Origin: Bacteroidales bacterium | GTDB lineage: Bacteria; Bacteroidota; Bacteroidia; Bacteroidales; UBA932 | Direction of reading: 5' to 3' | NCBI GenBank assembly: GCA_017549145.1 | Contig: JAFYVM010000007.1 | Location: forward strand, 1 to 37,077 | DNA length: 37,077 bases | Part shown: in pieces, positions 36,666 through 37,077 of the stretch | Numbering within the stretch: position 1 is the first letter of the stretch | Layout: each line of letters begins with the position of its first letter | The notes under the pieces: generated by a model | The model's database searches: none | The model's input: the letters and a program-made list of their open reading frames with translations, nothing else | Told to the model about the DNA's origin: nothing | Position numbers and translations under genes: made by a program

Positions 36666-36696
36666 TTTGGAAGTAAAGAAAAAATCCGTACCTTTG
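36666..36696 (+). promoter_or_regulatory. Consensus Bacteroidetes promoter for the 23S rRNA transcript
   Basis: TTTG at 36666-36669, a 19-bp spacer, and TACCTTTG at 36689-36696: an exact match to TTTG-N19-TAnnTTTG. The predicted start is near 36702. A CCGTT/AACGG hairpin begins the leader at 36701-36718. Confidence 0.85.
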
Positions 36697-36701
36697 CAGC
36701 C

Positions 36702-36911
36702 CGTTTGAGAAATAACGGAAAGTTCATTGACAAGTTTGAGAAAAGATAACGAGGTAAAGTTAGAAGAAAAATATTAGTCTGTAACTTTTAAGAGATAGAG
36801 AGTTTTTATCGTAAAGTTGTGGACTGCAATTTCAAGGCAACGAGTAAATGAGAACAAGTGTTAAACAGCACAATAGTTCTTGTGATTCATATCAAAGAAA
36901 ACAAACAGAGA
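36702..36911 (+). other. rRNA leader with boxA-like motif, no 16S or tRNA
   Basis: About 210 bp between the promoter and the 23S start. It contains GTTCATTGACA at 36722-36732, resembling the conserved boxA-type antitermination motif found in Bacteroidetes rRNA leaders and 16S-23S spacers. No tRNA cloverleaf or 16S 3' end (anti-SD region) is recognisable in this interval. Confidence 0.6.
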
Positions 36912-37077
36912 GAAGGTTACAAGAGCGAACGGTGGATGCCTAGGCTTCTAGAGGCGATGAAGGACGTGGTAAGCTGCGATAAGCACCGGGGAACTGCAAA
37001 CAGGTATTGATCCGGTGATTTCCGAATGGGGCAACCCGGCTGGTTGAAGACCAGTCACTGACATAGTCAGAGCAAAC
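36912..37077 (+). rRNA. 23S ribosomal RNA, 5' end (truncated by window edge)
   Basis: The sequence from GGTTACAAGAGCGAACGG onward matches the conserved 23S 5' end: GGTGGATGCC at 36931, GAGGCGATGAAGGACGTGGT, CTGCGATAAGC, GATTTCCGAATGGGGCAACC. The Bacteroidetes-like GAAGACCAGTCACTG block follows. The exact mature 5' end (about 36909-36915) is estimated by analogy with E. coli numbering. Confidence 0.97.

Noticed and set aside
36702-36911. tRNA-Ile/tRNA-Ala in a 16S-23S spacer
   Set aside because: No cloverleaf, GGTTCRA T-arm motif or CCA end could be found in this interval.

Overview
The window is a piece of a Bacteroidales-type chromosome (phylum Bacteroidota; family not resolvable from this sequence). 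The evidence is a SusC/SusD pair, SPII lipoproteins with acidic residues after the cysteine, GLUG, BACON and DUF1735-like domains, an OstA-like LPS-export protein beside SurA-like chaperones, few Shine-Dalgarno sequences, and promoters of the Bacteroidetes TTTG-N19-TAnnTTTG form (best cases upstream of guaB and of the 23S rRNA).

Layout. 2-4389: 3' part of recQ, convergent with a DacB/PBP4-type carboxypeptidase, then galE. 4426-23237: a polysaccharide utilization locus (PUL) with all genes on the plus strand. It holds SusC, SusD, a DUF1735+GLUG surface lipoprotein, two tandem IPT/TIG + phosphodiester glycosidase (PF09992/DUF2233/NAGPA-like) lipoproteins, a BACON+GLUG surface lipoprotein, a GH2 enzyme with an F5/8C-like domain, a GH20 beta-hexosaminidase, and a histidine acid phosphatase fused to a third phosphodiester glycosidase. 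Two terminator-like hairpins split it into three blocks: capture plus PDGases, BACON-GLUG lipoprotein, and hydrolases. 23238-23565: non-coding, with two terminator-like hairpins and a 98-bp element closed by a perfect 22-bp inverted repeat. 23566-25927: small helical protein, NlpC/P60 endopeptidase and a radical SAM protein. 25955-32396: guaB, two SurA-like proteins and an OstA-like protein in one tight run. 32458-36470: pepT, zupT and an OPT transporter in a minus-strand operon. 36471-37077: A-tract-rich rRNA-type promoter, leader and the 5' end of a 23S rRNA gene, with no 16S gene or tRNA between the promoter and the 23S.

The most interesting system is the PUL. Three PF09992 domains, one covalently joined to a histidine phosphatase, together with GH20 and GH2 enzymes suggest sequential processing of a phosphodiester-bearing glycan: a sugar is removed from a sugar-1-P-sugar linkage, the exposed phosphomonoester is hydrolysed, and the glycan is trimmed. 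This resembles the mammalian uncovering-enzyme step on GlcNAc-P-mannose, but the substrate is an inference. The second notable feature is a 23S rRNA that appears to have its own promoter, that is, a possibly unlinked rRNA gene; a chimeric assembly is the main alternative.
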